A stretch of 64,000 bases of DNA from Laspinema olomoucense D3b (GTDB lineage: Bacteria; Cyanobacteriota; Cyanobacteriia; Cyanobacteriales; Laspinemataceae): NCBI RefSeq assembly GCF_025370785.1, contig NZ_JAMXFA010000012.1, positions 1 to 64,000 of the forward strand. The letters run 5' to 3'. The position numbers were made by a program, and so were the translations under genes. This document shows, one piece after another, positions 26,701 to 35,498 of the stretch. The notes under the pieces are model-generated. The model ran no database searches and had not been told where the DNA came from. It saw only the letters and a list, made by a program, of their open reading frames with translations. Position 1 is the stretch's first letter; each line of letters begins with the position of its first letter.

Positions 26701-27720
26701 TTAGTTTTTAGGGTGCTGGTGTTCAGAAATTGAGGTTTCTAAGCCGAGGGTTTTGCCGGTAGCATCAGTGCGATAAACCCAGCGAGTGCCACCATTAGAG
26801 AGGACGATTCGCCAGCCGTTGACTGTGTTGCGATCGCAGACGGCTTGGGAATGGAGCAATCCCAGACAACTGTCGGTCCAAGTTTGGGGGCTATATTCGG
26901 CGATGTCTAATTGTTCCGCTGAAATCCCTACTTTTTCAGTGAGGTCAGCTTTGACTAGGGTTGCTAAACCCGAGGGCAAAGGGGGCTGCTTCAAAGGCGC
27001 AAGGGCTGAAGATAAGGCGGAATTGAATAAGAGGACCTCCCCTGAGCGATCGACGTTATAAACTAAACGTTCCTGACCCGCAGCGATCGCAATCTGCCAA
27101 CCCGGGGTAGTGCCCAAATGACACTCTTGCCCAGGAATCTCTACCTCTAGGCAGAGATTCGGCCAATCCCGGACCTGAATATCGGTAATGCTGAGGTCCG
27201 CGATGTCCAAGCGGGAACGACGGGCCGAGGCTTCTAAAACTGCATTAGCAACCTCTGTGGGGAGGTAGCTAACCGGCACAGCCGGGGTTTCCAGTGTCAG
27301 GCTCTGTCCCTGGGGATCGCTGCGATACACCCAGCGATCGGAGACGACAATCCGCCATTGCTTTAGGCTGGTATCGGTACAATTCCCCGGGGGATCCGAG
27401 TTCTCCTGACACTGAGGAGGCTCGGATTCCAGACTGTACTCAGTAATCGGGAGTTCAGAGGCAGGAATTCCCAGTTTAAAGGAAAGGTCTTGTTGAACCG
27501 CCTGGATCACCGCCTCGGGGAGAGGGTACGGGTGAATCGTTTGACGCAGAAGATTGCGCGTGTTGCGAACGAGTTGCCCCGCGATCGCCATTGGATCGCT
27601 CACTGCACTCGCACTAGAAGTGGCTTTGGGATGTACCTCTAGGAGTAAGACACCTGTCAGCATGACGGCGAGTACCAGCGGGTTAGGCTGTTTTTTACGG
27701 CGTTGTTCGTCGTGGTTCAT
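26701..27720 (-). CDS. Exported protein with three copies of a Cys-rich module
   Basis: A 339-residue protein with an N-terminal hydrophobic segment (NPLVLAVMLTGVLLLEVHP) acting as signal or anchor. Three tandem modules of about 75-85 residues follow, each with a helix rich in Leu, a central W-(P/T)-(D/N)-xCLG-type motif, a second Cys, and GWRIV...RWVYRTDxxG. Motif examples are DWPNLCLEVEIPGQECHL and TWTDSCLGLLHSQAVCDR. The same module occurs twice in the protein at 28460. I do not recognise a named domain. The paired Cys suggest a disulfide and a periplasmic or extracellular location. No enzymatic residues are evident. Confidence 0.7.
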   Translation of the reverse strand: MNHDEQRRKKQPNPLVLAVMLTGVLLLEVHPKATSSASAVSDPMAIAGQLVRNTRNLLRQTIHPYPLPEAVIQAVQQDLSFKLGIPASELPITEYSLESEPPQCQENSDPPGNCTDTSLKQWRIVVSDRWVYRSDPQGQSLTLETPAVPVSYLPTEVANAVLEASARRSRLDIADLSITDIQVRDWPNLCLEVEIPGQECHLGTTPGWQIAIAAGQERLVYNVDRSGEVLLFNSALSSALAPLKQPPLPSGLATLVKADLTEKVGISAEQLDIAEYSPQTWTDSCLGLLHSQAVCDRNTVNGWRIVLSNGGTRWVYRTDATGKTLGLETSISEHQHPKN

Positions 27721-28141
27721 AGCACTGCTCCGTTATTCGCGATGCCTAAATGCCTGTTGGAATTAACCCGGATTGCACGGGGCATCCTGGGGGAAAGATC
27801 GCAATGGAGTTTCTGCGATCGCACCAAACCTCAGATGTGAATTTAGACAACAACACCCCGGCTGTAAGTTCCGCAAACGCTACTTTAATCGCGAGATTGC
27901 GAGTTTGGGGATAATCCCACAACCGCAACCTAAATCAAAGACTTTCCCCGGTCATTTAAGGGGGCTTCAAATCACCAGAACTCCCTGGTAACCCATCCTT
28001 TTCCTTACAGGGATCAGGGTAATTGAAGGGAATTGGCGATCGCGCTTTTCTCCGAACCTGGCCCAATCTTGATGGGGCGTTTAGGTAAAACCCGCTACGG
28101 GTATATTTTTAACTGTAACAGGAGATGTCCCCTAAATCAAG

Positions 28142-28184
28142 ACGGGCAGAGCGATCGCGCTCATACGCAAATCGTTCTGCCCGT
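28142..28184. other. Imperfect 14-bp stem-loop
   Basis: ACGGGCAGAGCGAT (28142-28155) pairs with ATCGTTCTGCCCGT (28171-28184) with one mismatch and a 15-nt loop, overlapping a HIP1 octamer. Only a short T-rich stretch follows, so a terminator role is uncertain. Confidence 0.5.
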
Positions 28185-28342
28185 TTGTAGCCCAGGCTAC
28201 CTTGATTCAATTTACCCCGGTTTAAATCCCAGGGACCCTCTTTCATCTCGTTGCTCTCAACCCGTGATTCTCTTTGAAATCAGTCCGCCAAAACCCCAGC
28301 TTTTTTGACAAGATTTAGGCCAATTAATCACCCGATCGGAAT

Positions 28343-28359
28343 AGAAACCGGGTTTCTAA
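28343..28359. repeat. Single AGAAACC-family palindrome
   Basis: AGAAACCGGGTTTCTAA is a near-perfect copy. No second copy at about 50 bp was found. Confidence 0.65.
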
Positions 28360-28459
28360 CTTTTCTTTTTCCCCTCCTTCTGAGTCACCCCGACTCCTCC
28401 GGAACCGCCTCATTTTTATCTCAACTCATCGGAATGGATTCCCTATCATTTCGCACCCT

Positions 28460-29644
28460 TTACCGTCCAATTTGACTCACAATGCGATTCCAGGATTGAA
28501 TCACCGGCTGTAAATTGGAGGGAAGCTGTTGTTGGCTGATATCGGCATAGCGAATCGTACTCGAACGGCTAGAAAGGATAACCGTGATATAGTCGGCACT
28601 CCCCCCAGAGGGAGATACATTCAAACCGTTATAGCGATCAAATTGCTGCTGGGAAAGCAACCGTCGAAACTCCTGCACTTCTCGGGGCGAAATCCGACCC
28701 ACGCGCCGCCCGGAATCATTGGCATTGCCCGGTCCTTGTAAGACCTGCATCAATGTACCATTATTCATGAGTACCGTTTCATAAGTCTGTCCGGTGATTC
28801 CCCCACTGGAAATGGCGCGGAAGATGATTCCCTGGGTTAACGGTTGCGGCATTTCGTGAGGCGGAATTTGGGAAGAATTCGGGACAGGCCGATTTGTACC
28901 CGGTTGTAAGACAGGATTAGGACCCGATCGCGGTAAGCTGGATCGACCATCGTAAGCTTCGGATAAAACAACCGTGCGACCCGAGTTATCCGTGCGATAA
29001 ATCCACCGCTGACCCGCAGCGCGATCGCTGATCACAGTCACTTCCCATCCCTCAACCCGCGCTTGAGTACAACTTGTCCCGGCTTGGGGAACTCCCAGAC
29101 AGCCATCGGGCCAAGTTTGCCGCACCGCTTTCACAATCCGAAAGTTATTGATAGACATTTGCCCCCGACTGGAAACTGCTTGTAAGACAGCATCGGACAC
29201 TGATCGCGGTAACTCCGTACTCGTCGCATTCTGTCCCGATTCTAACCGGACCGTCCGACCGTTTTCATCCGTGCGATATACCCACCGATTATTGTTTTCC
29301 GTGAGCACAAGCCGCCAGCCCTCGGTTCGCACTTGAGAGCAGAATTCGTTCGGTCCCGACAAACCGAGACAAGAATCCGGCCAAGTTTGGCGGGTTGCTT
29401 CCGTAATCCGAATTTGTCGTTCGGGGATGTTTTGGCGGCGGGACAGGTCACTAATCACGGCACTTTGCACACCTCTGGGGACATTATCCAAATTCATCTG
29501 GCGATCGCCCTTTGCCATCAAGGTGGCCGACTCTACGCCTAACCCTTGCCCGGTCACTTCAGCAGCGTTGAATCCCCCTAAAGGGGCGATTAATCCAATC
29601 AACCCCATTAACACCAACGAAAAAAGAATTTTTTCAGATTTCAT
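28460..29644 (-). CDS. Exported protein with two copies of the Cys-rich module
   Basis: A 394-residue protein with a signal peptide (KILFSLVLMGLIGLIAPLGGF). Two modules like those of the neighbouring gene at 26701 follow: TWPDSCLGLSGPNEFCSQ...GWRLV...RWVYRTD and TWPDGCLGVPQAGTSCTQ...GWEVT...RWIYRTD. A Pro/Ser-rich linker leads to a separate C-terminal domain of about 120 residues beginning IIFRAISSGGITGQTYETVL and ending QSWNRIVSQIG. That C-terminal domain occurs in other cyanobacterial exported proteins as far as I recall, but I cannot name it. The two genes are paralogues 740 bp apart on the same strand. Confidence 0.7.
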   Translation of the reverse strand: MKSEKILFSLVLMGLIGLIAPLGGFNAAEVTGQGLGVESATLMAKGDRQMNLDNVPRGVQSAVISDLSRRQNIPERQIRITEATRQTWPDSCLGLSGPNEFCSQVRTEGWRLVLTENNNRWVYRTDENGRTVRLESGQNATSTELPRSVSDAVLQAVSSRGQMSINNFRIVKAVRQTWPDGCLGVPQAGTSCTQARVEGWEVTVISDRAAGQRWIYRTDNSGRTVVLSEAYDGRSSLPRSGPNPVLQPGTNRPVPNSSQIPPHEMPQPLTQGIIFRAISSGGITGQTYETVLMNNGTLMQVLQGPGNANDSGRRVGRISPREVQEFRRLLSQQQFDRYNGLNVSPSGGSADYITVILSSRSSTIRYADISQQQLPSNLQPVIQSWNRIVSQIGR

Positions 29645-29817
29645 AAAGCCTGGACTCCTGTTTTTGTTCTAATAAATAGCCAAGACGCAGAATTACAATA
29701 AAATGTTTACATATTTTTAGACGGCTATAAAATAATCGATTTACAAATAATTAAATCTCCCTCGGGGGATTCATCAATCCGAGTGAATTGAGTATTTCAT
29801 TCATCACCCCATTAAAC

Positions 29818-29847
29818 TCCCCCGAGGTTGGACCGGACTCGGGGGAA
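29818..29847. other. GC-rich stem-loop
   Basis: TCCCCCGAG and CTCGGGGGA pair across a 12-nt loop in the spacer between two minus-strand genes. It could terminate the phosphatase transcript, although no T-run is evident. Confidence 0.4.
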
Positions 29848-29920
29848 CTGGCCGAGAAAATTCTTAACTTTTAAATCTGAGGCAGGGGAGAATACAGCAG
29901 ATGCCCCGTCTATTCCTGAA

Positions 29921-30586
29921 CTAAAACCCCACCGTTTCTAATAACTGGCGCTGGGTTTGATTTAACTTAATCCAGGGTCGCGCTTTCTTCAACATCGCTT
30001 CCGCCTCCTGAGCATTAGTTGCCAATCCTCGGGCCATCAAAACTGCAGCAGCGACGGTGGCCGATCGCCCATGTCCGATCGCACAGTGGATGTAAACATT
30101 TCCCGGCCAATCCGCAATTTTTTGGACTAAGGCGCGGAATTCTCCCTCATTGGGAACGTGAGCATCTAACGTGGGTAAACAAAGATAGTCTTTCCCATCT
30201 AGCGCCCCTTTGGGTTCGGGAAACTCAGCGGTTAAATCCACTAATAAACTAATATCCGCCGGTAACTCATCAACAAAAGCCCGTCTTCCCATCCACAAAC
30301 CCGGTGCTATATAATTATAACAGTCTTCTTTCAAAAATCGGCGCTGTAAATGCCAAAAACCCCAACAGAATAACAGGTAAGGGAATAATAAAATAACTGA
30401 AGCCAGTCCCAATTGTCCATCGGTGGAGCGCTTGCCAAAAATTTTATACCCCAGTTTCAAATAAGCGGCGGCCACAATTAAAAAATCCAGCCCTAACCAC
30501 GCGAACACCCATCCAAATCCGCCTAATTGCTCTCCCAGGGTGAGGAGTCCGGTCCCCAAAATGGTAAATAGAACAATATACTTCAT
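29921..30586 (-). CDS. Membrane-anchored dual-specificity protein phosphatase
   Basis: A 221-residue protein. The N-terminal half has two or three hydrophobic spans (IVLFTILGTGLLTLGEQ, FVFAWLGLDFLIVAAAYL, ASVILLFPYLLFCWGFW). The C-terminal half is a DSP/tyrosine-phosphatase domain with the P-loop HCAIGHGRSATVAA (CX5R intact) and an upstream general acid loop (TLDAHVPNEGEF). It should dephosphorylate phosphotyrosine, phosphoserine or a lipid phosphate at the membrane face. Similar membrane DSPs in bacteria include phosphatidylglycerophosphate phosphatases, so a lipid substrate is possible. It is divergent from egtC, with 115 bp between the two starts. Confidence 0.85.
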   Translation of the reverse strand: MKYIVLFTILGTGLLTLGEQLGGFGWVFAWLGLDFLIVAAAYLKLGYKIFGKRSTDGQLGLASVILLFPYLLFCWGFWHLQRRFLKEDCYNYIAPGLWMGRRAFVDELPADISLLVDLTAEFPEPKGALDGKDYLCLPTLDAHVPNEGEFRALVQKIADWPGNVYIHCAIGHGRSATVAAAVLMARGLATNAQEAEAMLKKARPWIKLNQTQRQLLETVGF

Positions 30587-30701
30587 AGTCCTGTGTAGGT
30601 TACCTGTCTTTCCAAGATTTTTGAGTCACCCGAGTAAGGTTTGAACTTCACTCGGGACTAATTTGTTCTATAATTTTACAGAGTCAAATACAAAATTTAC
30701 T

Positions 30702-31508
30702 ATGTGTCGTTTACTTGCCTACTTAGGCCGACCGATTCAACTCGATCGCCTACTTCTGAAACCTGAACATTCCCTGCTGGCGCAAAGCTATCAACCGCGA
30801 GAAATGACCTCCGGAGTCGTCAACGCTGACGGATTTGGCATCGGATGGTATGATCCAGACCGGGAGGTTGACCCCTTTACTTACAAAAATCTGCTGCCGA
30901 TTTGGAATGATACGAACCTGCCGCATCTGAGTCGGTATATTGAAACCGGAACCTTCCTCGGATGTGTCCGCAGTGCGACCGTAGGACAGGAGGTGACCTT
31001 AAACAATTGTCCCCCTTTTGGCGATCGCCGGATTATGGCGATTCACAACGGGTTTATCGATAACTTCCGCAAAACCCTGTATCGTCCAATTCGCAACAAG
31101 CTAGGGGATGAGATTTACCAACACATTAGCGGGACGACAGACACCGAACATATTTTTGCCCTATTTCTCTCCCTCTTAGATGTCACGGCAGATCATCACC
31201 CGCAAGCGCATCCCCCCCTCACTTCCGCATTGCACAGTACCTTAACCATTTTAACGGAACTCGCTAGACCCGAAGGGGTGAAATTTTCGGCCAATTTGAT
31301 CATCACTGACGGACATCAATTGGTTGCTTCACGCTTTGCAAATCAGACAGGTGCACCGACTTTGTACTGGTTGCGGGATGATCCGAACTTTCCCGACTCG
31401 GTGATGATTGCCTCGGAACCTTTGTTCGAGGGAGATTGGCATAAATGTCCGGAAGAAAGTATTATTACGGTGGGGGAGAATCTTGAGATCAATATCCATC
31501 AAATCTAA
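30702..31508 (+). CDS. egtC: Ergothioneine biosynthesis amidohydrolase EgtC
   Basis: About 268 residues. The start is set at ATG 30702 because class II glutamine amidotransferase-fold enzymes need Cys at position 2 (MCRLLAYLG). NADGFGIGWYD, CVRSATVG and IMAIHNGFI are the usual nucleophile-fold segments. EgtC removes the gamma-glutamyl group from gamma-glutamyl-hercynylcysteine sulfoxide. The downstream genes egtB and egtD complete most of the pathway. The 3' end overlaps the probable egtB start. A divergent promoter is expected in the gap to the phosphatase gene. Confidence 0.88.
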   Translation: MCRLLAYLGRPIQLDRLLLKPEHSLLAQSYQPREMTSGVVNADGFGIGWYDPDREVDPFTYKNLLPIWNDTNLPHLSRYIETGTFLGCVRSATVGQEVTLNNCPPFGDRRIMAIHNGFIDNFRKTLYRPIRNKLGDEIYQHISGTTDTEHIFALFLSLLDVTADHHPQAHPPLTSALHSTLTILTELARPEGVKFSANLIITDGHQLVASRFANQTGAPTLYWLRDDPNFPDSVMIASEPLFEGDWHKCPEESIITVGENLEINIHQI

Positions 31509-32763
31509 GGCGATCGCCTCTGGGGTAGTCCGTGACCCGGATGCTGTGAGAGAGGAACTCCGCGAATCGATGCATCAATGTCGCCTGGGCACCCTCAAAC
31601 TCTTTGAATCGATGAATGACGAGACCTTTCGCTGTCAAGTCCATCCTGAGTTTAGTCCCGTGGGTTGGCACTTAGGACATATTGGATTTACGGAAGGATT
31701 ATGGTTGCTGGAACGAGGTGCAGGAATAGCGCCTTTATTTCCCCAGTATCGGCAATTGATGGCACAGGATGGATTGCCGAAACATCAACGAGTTGAGTTA
31801 CCGCCGTTGCCGGAGATTTTGGATTATATTTCGGCGGTGCGATCGCAGGTTTTAGAGTATTTAAAAATCGCTGACTTGGAAAAACAAGAGCGAATTTGGC
31901 GGTTTATCCTGCAACATGAAAGTCAGCATACAGAAACCATTGCCTTTATTTTGCAATTACAGAACTGGGCGAAAGGAAAAGGAGAGGAGGCGATCGCCGA
32001 TGCTTCAGAATTGCCGACTCAAACTGTCCTTATTCCGGACGGAGAGTTTTGGATGGGAAACGATGGACCCGATACCCTGGATAATGAGCAGTCACCCCAA
32101 CGATTGTACCTGCCAGATTACACCATTGACCCCTATCCCGTCACCTGTGAACAATATCGGCAATTTATACAATGCGGAGGATATCAAACGCGGGATTGGT
32201 GGTCTCAGGCGGGTTGGGACTGGTTACAAGGTGCACAAGTGACTCAACCGCTGTACTGGCGAGATGAACCGGCGTTTAATCATCATCCCGTCTGTGGCGT
32301 CAGTTACTATGAAGCGGAAGCTTATGCAAGATTTGTGGGGAAACGACTCCCGACGGAAGCAGAATGGGAAAAAGCGGCCTGTTGGGACCCGGTGACCCAG
32401 ACAAAGCGCATCTATCCTTGGGGAGATGAATTTCCCACGGGCGATCGCTGCAATCATGATAATCAACAAGCGCAAACCACCCCGGTTAATCGGTATCCCC
32501 TAGGTGTTAGCGCCTACGGATGTTATGACATGATGGGAAATGTCTGGGAATGGACCTCTAGCTGGTTTACGCCCTATCCGGGATTCAAACCCTATCCCTA
32601 CCCGGGATACTCCCAAACCTATTTTGACCAACAGCATCGCGTCTTACGCGGCAGCAGTTGGGCGACTCGTCCTTGGGCGATGCGCGGCAGTTTCCGTAAC
32701 TGGTATCACCCTTGGATGCGACTGATTTTAGCAGGATTTCGCTGTGCTGGGGGAAGTGATTAA
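31483..32763 (+). CDS. egtB: Ergothioneine biosynthesis sulfoxide synthase EgtB
   Basis: About 426 residues. The N-terminal DinB-like domain contributes iron-binding His residues (GWHLGHIGFTE and the later LQHESQHTETI). The C-terminal FGE-sulfatase domain runs from IPDGEFWMGNDGPDTLDNEQSP to the end, with DMMGNVWEWTSSWF and VLRGSSWATRP. EgtB uses O2 to join hercynine with a thiol as a sulfoxide. The start is uncertain: TTG 31483 has GGGGGAG just upstream and overlaps egtC by 26 bp, while in-frame ATG and GTG codons also exist nearby. Translational coupling with egtC is likely. Confidence 0.88.
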   Translation: MRSISIKSKAIASGVVRDPDAVREELRESMHQCRLGTLKLFESMNDETFRCQVHPEFSPVGWHLGHIGFTEGLWLLERGAGIAPLFPQYRQLMAQDGLPKHQRVELPPLPEILDYISAVRSQVLEYLKIADLEKQERIWRFILQHESQHTETIAFILQLQNWAKGKGEEAIADASELPTQTVLIPDGEFWMGNDGPDTLDNEQSPQRLYLPDYTIDPYPVTCEQYRQFIQCGGYQTRDWWSQAGWDWLQGAQVTQPLYWRDEPAFNHHPVCGVSYYEAEAYARFVGKRLPTEAEWEKAACWDPVTQTKRIYPWGDEFPTGDRCNHDNQQAQTTPVNRYPLGVSAYGCYDMMGNVWEWTSSWFTPYPGFKPYPYPGYSQTYFDQQHRVLRGSSWATRPWAMRGSFRNWYHPWMRLILAGFRCAGGSD

Positions 32764-32970
32764 TAGGAATTATGCAAATCTCTGCGATTAATTAGAGTTC
32801 GCGATTAGTGAGAAAATTTATTCCTAAAGCAGGAACTTTTCCGCCCGGTTTTCGCGGACAATGAGACAATATAAGAACGGCGATCGCGATTCTATCAGTC
32901 TCCCATACCCTGAGATAGCTGATAGAACCGTGAACCCGATTTGTTTATGCCTCACACCTAAAAAATACGG

Positions 32971-34032
32971 ATGAAATTTGCAAAACCGTCTGATACCCCA
33001 GAGTTAGCCACCCGGGTTGACTTTGAACCGGCTATTCTATCGGAACGCTTGCGGCTAGAACGATTAGTCAGCCCCACTCTTTCTCCTGCCGAAATTGATA
33101 ACGGTTCTGATGTCATTCAGGGGTTAACCCAGACGCAAAAAACCCTTTCCCCCCGCTATTTTTATGACGATCGCGGGTCTCATTTATTTGAGCAAATCTG
33201 CGACTTACCCGAATATTATCCCACTCGGACAGAAGCGGCAATTTTGCAGGATTGTTCGGCAGAAATTGCCCAAATCACGGGGTCTAGCGAAATTGTAGAA
33301 CTCGGCAGTGGCAGTTCCACCAAAACTCGAATTCTCTTAGATGCCTACAAAAATTTGGGATATCCCCTGCGCTATCTGCCGATTGATGTCAGTGGCGGAA
33401 TTTTAGAAAGTAGCGCCAACCAGTTATTACTAGATTATCCGTCATTGCAGGTGCATGGGCTAGTCAGCACTTATGAATTAGCCCTAGCCAATTTGACTCC
33501 CGCGATTCTGCCCACCCGCACCCTCTGCTTTTTAGGCAGTACCTTGGGAAATTTGAACCCCGAAGAATGCGATCGCTTTTTTGCCGATATTGTTCAGGCA
33601 TTAGAAGTCGGGGAATATTTCCTGTTAGGAATTGATCTGCATAAATCTCCAACCATTTTAGAGCCTGCTTATAACGATGCTCAAGGGGTAACCGCCGAAT
33701 TTAATCAAAATGTGTTAAATCATTTGAATTGGCGCTTTGATGGTAATTTTAAACCCGAACAGTTTGAACATTGGGCATTTTATAACCAAGAACTACATCA
33801 AATTGAAATGCACTTGCGCAGTCGGCGCGCTCAAACCGTGCAACTGCGCGCTTTGGACTTAACTGTTGAATTTGAACCGGAAGAAACCATCCTGACGGAA
33901 ATTTCCCGGAAATTTGATTTAGAGGAAATGCGGCAGTATTTGCAGAAACAAGGGTTGACGACGGTGAAAACTTGGACCGATCCAAATAATTGGTTTGGGT
34001 TAGTCTTGGCGCAAGTGCGATCAACCCACTAA
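32971..34032 (+). CDS. egtD: L-histidine N-alpha-methyltransferase EgtD
   Basis: A 353-residue SAM-dependent methyltransferase. LSPRYFYDDRGSHLFEQICDLPEYYPTRTE is the diagnostic EgtD/DUF2260-type N-terminus, EIVELGSGSSTKTRILL is the SAM loop, and FLGSTLGNLNPEEC lines the histidine pocket. It makes hercynine, the EgtB substrate. A 207-bp gap separates it from egtB, so it may have its own promoter. A bidirectional hairpin follows at 34050-34083. Confidence 0.92.
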   Translation: MKFAKPSDTPELATRVDFEPAILSERLRLERLVSPTLSPAEIDNGSDVIQGLTQTQKTLSPRYFYDDRGSHLFEQICDLPEYYPTRTEAAILQDCSAEIAQITGSSEIVELGSGSSTKTRILLDAYKNLGYPLRYLPIDVSGGILESSANQLLLDYPSLQVHGLVSTYELALANLTPAILPTRTLCFLGSTLGNLNPEECDRFFADIVQALEVGEYFLLGIDLHKSPTILEPAYNDAQGVTAEFNQNVLNHLNWRFDGNFKPEQFEHWAFYNQELHQIEMHLRSRRAQTVQLRALDLTVEFEPEETILTEISRKFDLEEMRQYLQKQGLTTVKTWTDPNNWFGLVLAQVRSTH

Positions 34033-34049
34033 ATCCTCACTTAAAACCA

Positions 34050-34083
34050 TAAACGCCGATGGAACTGACTCCATCAGCGTTTA
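34050..34083. terminator. Bidirectional terminator between egtD and the exported-protein gene
   Basis: TAAACGCCGATGGA (34050-34063) pairs with TCCATCAGCGTTTA (34070-34083) with one mismatch and a 6-nt loop. It is flanked by A-rich sequence on the left and T-rich on the right, and lies between convergent genes. Confidence 0.7.
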
Positions 34084-34108
34084 TTACTCCGTCCCAAAGG
34101 GAACTTAG

Positions 34109-34510
34109 TTAAGGAGTATCCCCAGGAAGGGAATCCGAGTTGGGTAGGGGTTCTTCTTCAGAAATTTCCGGTTGTTGATTTTTCTCCAGCATTTGCAATT
34201 GTCGGGAACGAAAATCGGCTGCTGCATCATTGAGGATTTCCCGTTGCTGGAGATTAAATTCCTGCATACTGCGGGAGGTTCCGAATTGAGCGCGATGAAT
34301 CAGATCAAATACATCCAACTGCTGCCCATCCCCAGCAGTCGATTCAAAGGGATTCTTTTGAAGCTGAATTTGGGGTTCTAGTAAATCGCTGGCGCGGTTG
34401 GTTTCTTCTGCTGTCGCCGACTCAGGTAACATTACGGCAGTCATGGCGATCGCGGCGAGGGTTCCGAGTGAAATTCGAGCCATTGGGTTAAAGGTGAACG
34501 TCGATTTCAT
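34109..34510 (-). CDS. Exported hypothetical protein
   Basis: About 133 residues. ATG 34510 gives a signal peptide (ISLGTLAAIAMTAVMLPESATAEE) with an Ala-X-Ala-like cleavage site. The mature part is Gln/Glu-rich and helical (EFNLQQREILNDAAADFRSRQLQMLE), with a conserved-looking FDLIHRAQFG segment and a Pro/Glu tail. I do not recognise a family name. It follows the ABC permease gene by 40 bp and probably ends that operon. The helix may act as a periplasmic spacer. Confidence 0.6.
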   Translation of the reverse strand: MKSTFTFNPMARISLGTLAAIAMTAVMLPESATAEETNRASDLLEPQIQLQKNPFESTAGDGQQLDVFDLIHRAQFGTSRSMQEFNLQQREILNDAAADFRSRQLQMLEKNQQPEISEEEPLPNSDSLPGDTP

Positions 34511-34550
34511 AGGTTTGTCAGGTGAACCATTGATTATACCGACCATTCTA

Positions 34551-35432
34551 CTAAGCAAAAGTTCTCCGGAGTAGGGGTTGAATGCTCAATAATGCCACTG
34601 CTGCAAATCCAGCAAGGATTCCCAATGCACTGCCAAAGCTGACTTCTCCCCAAGGGGCCTGCATGACGATACTGCTGAGGGTCCAGTCAGAATGGAGGTA
34701 CAGATAGCGAATGGGTTCGATCGCATAACTCAAGGGATTTAAGGTAGCAACTATTTGCAACCATTTCGGCATAAAGGAAAGCGGCGCTAATGCCGTACTG
34801 GCAAACAATAGCGGCAAGTTAATCACGAAAATCACCGCCAACAGTTCGATATGTCCCGGTAAGGCAAAGGCTAATCCCAGACTCAATCCGGTGACGCCTA
34901 AAACCAGCAGCAGGGTAATAAAGGCGATCGCCCCTAATCCTAATCCCCCCGGTAATCCCGCACCCATAAAGGCACCAGCAGTTACAATCACCGCAGTTTG
35001 AATGAAGCTCAATAGCAAAATATAAATTGCTGAAGCTACCACAATCGAAAACCGAGTCGAGAGGGGGGCAACCAGTAGCCGATTCAGGAAGCCAAATTCG
35101 CGATCGAACATAATCGGCAATCCCGCATTTAACGCCCCAGAAAAGGCAGTAAACACAATCACCCCCGCCCCTAAGAATTGGGCATAATTCACACTCTCCC
35201 CAAACATTCCTTGGGGAGCATTTTGAAACAACGCGCCGAAGAGAATCAACCACATCAAAGGCTGAATCACCCCGGCAATTAAGCTAGAGGGACGGCGTTT
35301 TAATTGAATAAATAGCCGTTTGGTCAGGGCCAAGGTTTCCTGAGTAAATTCCCCGATGGGGTTACCTGGACTGGTCTCAACCCTTGGGGTAGTTAAGACT
35401 GTAGCTGGGTTGGGTGTAACAGTTTGACTCAT
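34551..35432 (-). CDS. ABC-2 type exporter permease
   Basis: About 293 residues with six predicted membrane spans and the ABC-2 signature: PSSLIAGVIQPLMWLILFGALF first, then GGLGLGAIAFITLLLVLGVTGLSLGLAF and the late TALAPLSFMPKWLQIVATLNPLSYAIEPIRYLYL. It pairs with the ATPase gene 13 bp upstream. ABC-2 exporters of this DrrB-like type move drugs, polysaccharides or lipids. In cyanobacteria the pair often follows ctaA-ctaB, as here. I chose ATG 35432 (MSQTVTPN); the open frame also extends to a TTG at 35486. Confidence 0.85.
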   Translation of the reverse strand: MSQTVTPNPATVLTTPRVETSPGNPIGEFTQETLALTKRLFIQLKRRPSSLIAGVIQPLMWLILFGALFQNAPQGMFGESVNYAQFLGAGVIVFTAFSGALNAGLPIMFDREFGFLNRLLVAPLSTRFSIVVASAIYILLLSFIQTAVIVTAGAFMGAGLPGGLGLGAIAFITLLLVLGVTGLSLGLAFALPGHIELLAVIFVINLPLLFASTALAPLSFMPKWLQIVATLNPLSYAIEPIRYLYLHSDWTLSSIVMQAPWGEVSFGSALGILAGFAAVALLSIQPLLRRTFA

Positions 35433-35498
35433 AATCTGATTGTTTATGGTATTTTTTGCAGTTGAATTAGAAGGGGGGATAACCAATCGTGAATGATG

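Larger units (their letters stand above)
27721..28459. other. Intergenic region between the two Cys-module genes
   Basis: About 740 bp. It contains a hairpin at 28142-28184 and one AGAAACC palindrome at 28343-28359. Reading frames here lack support. Confidence 0.45.
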
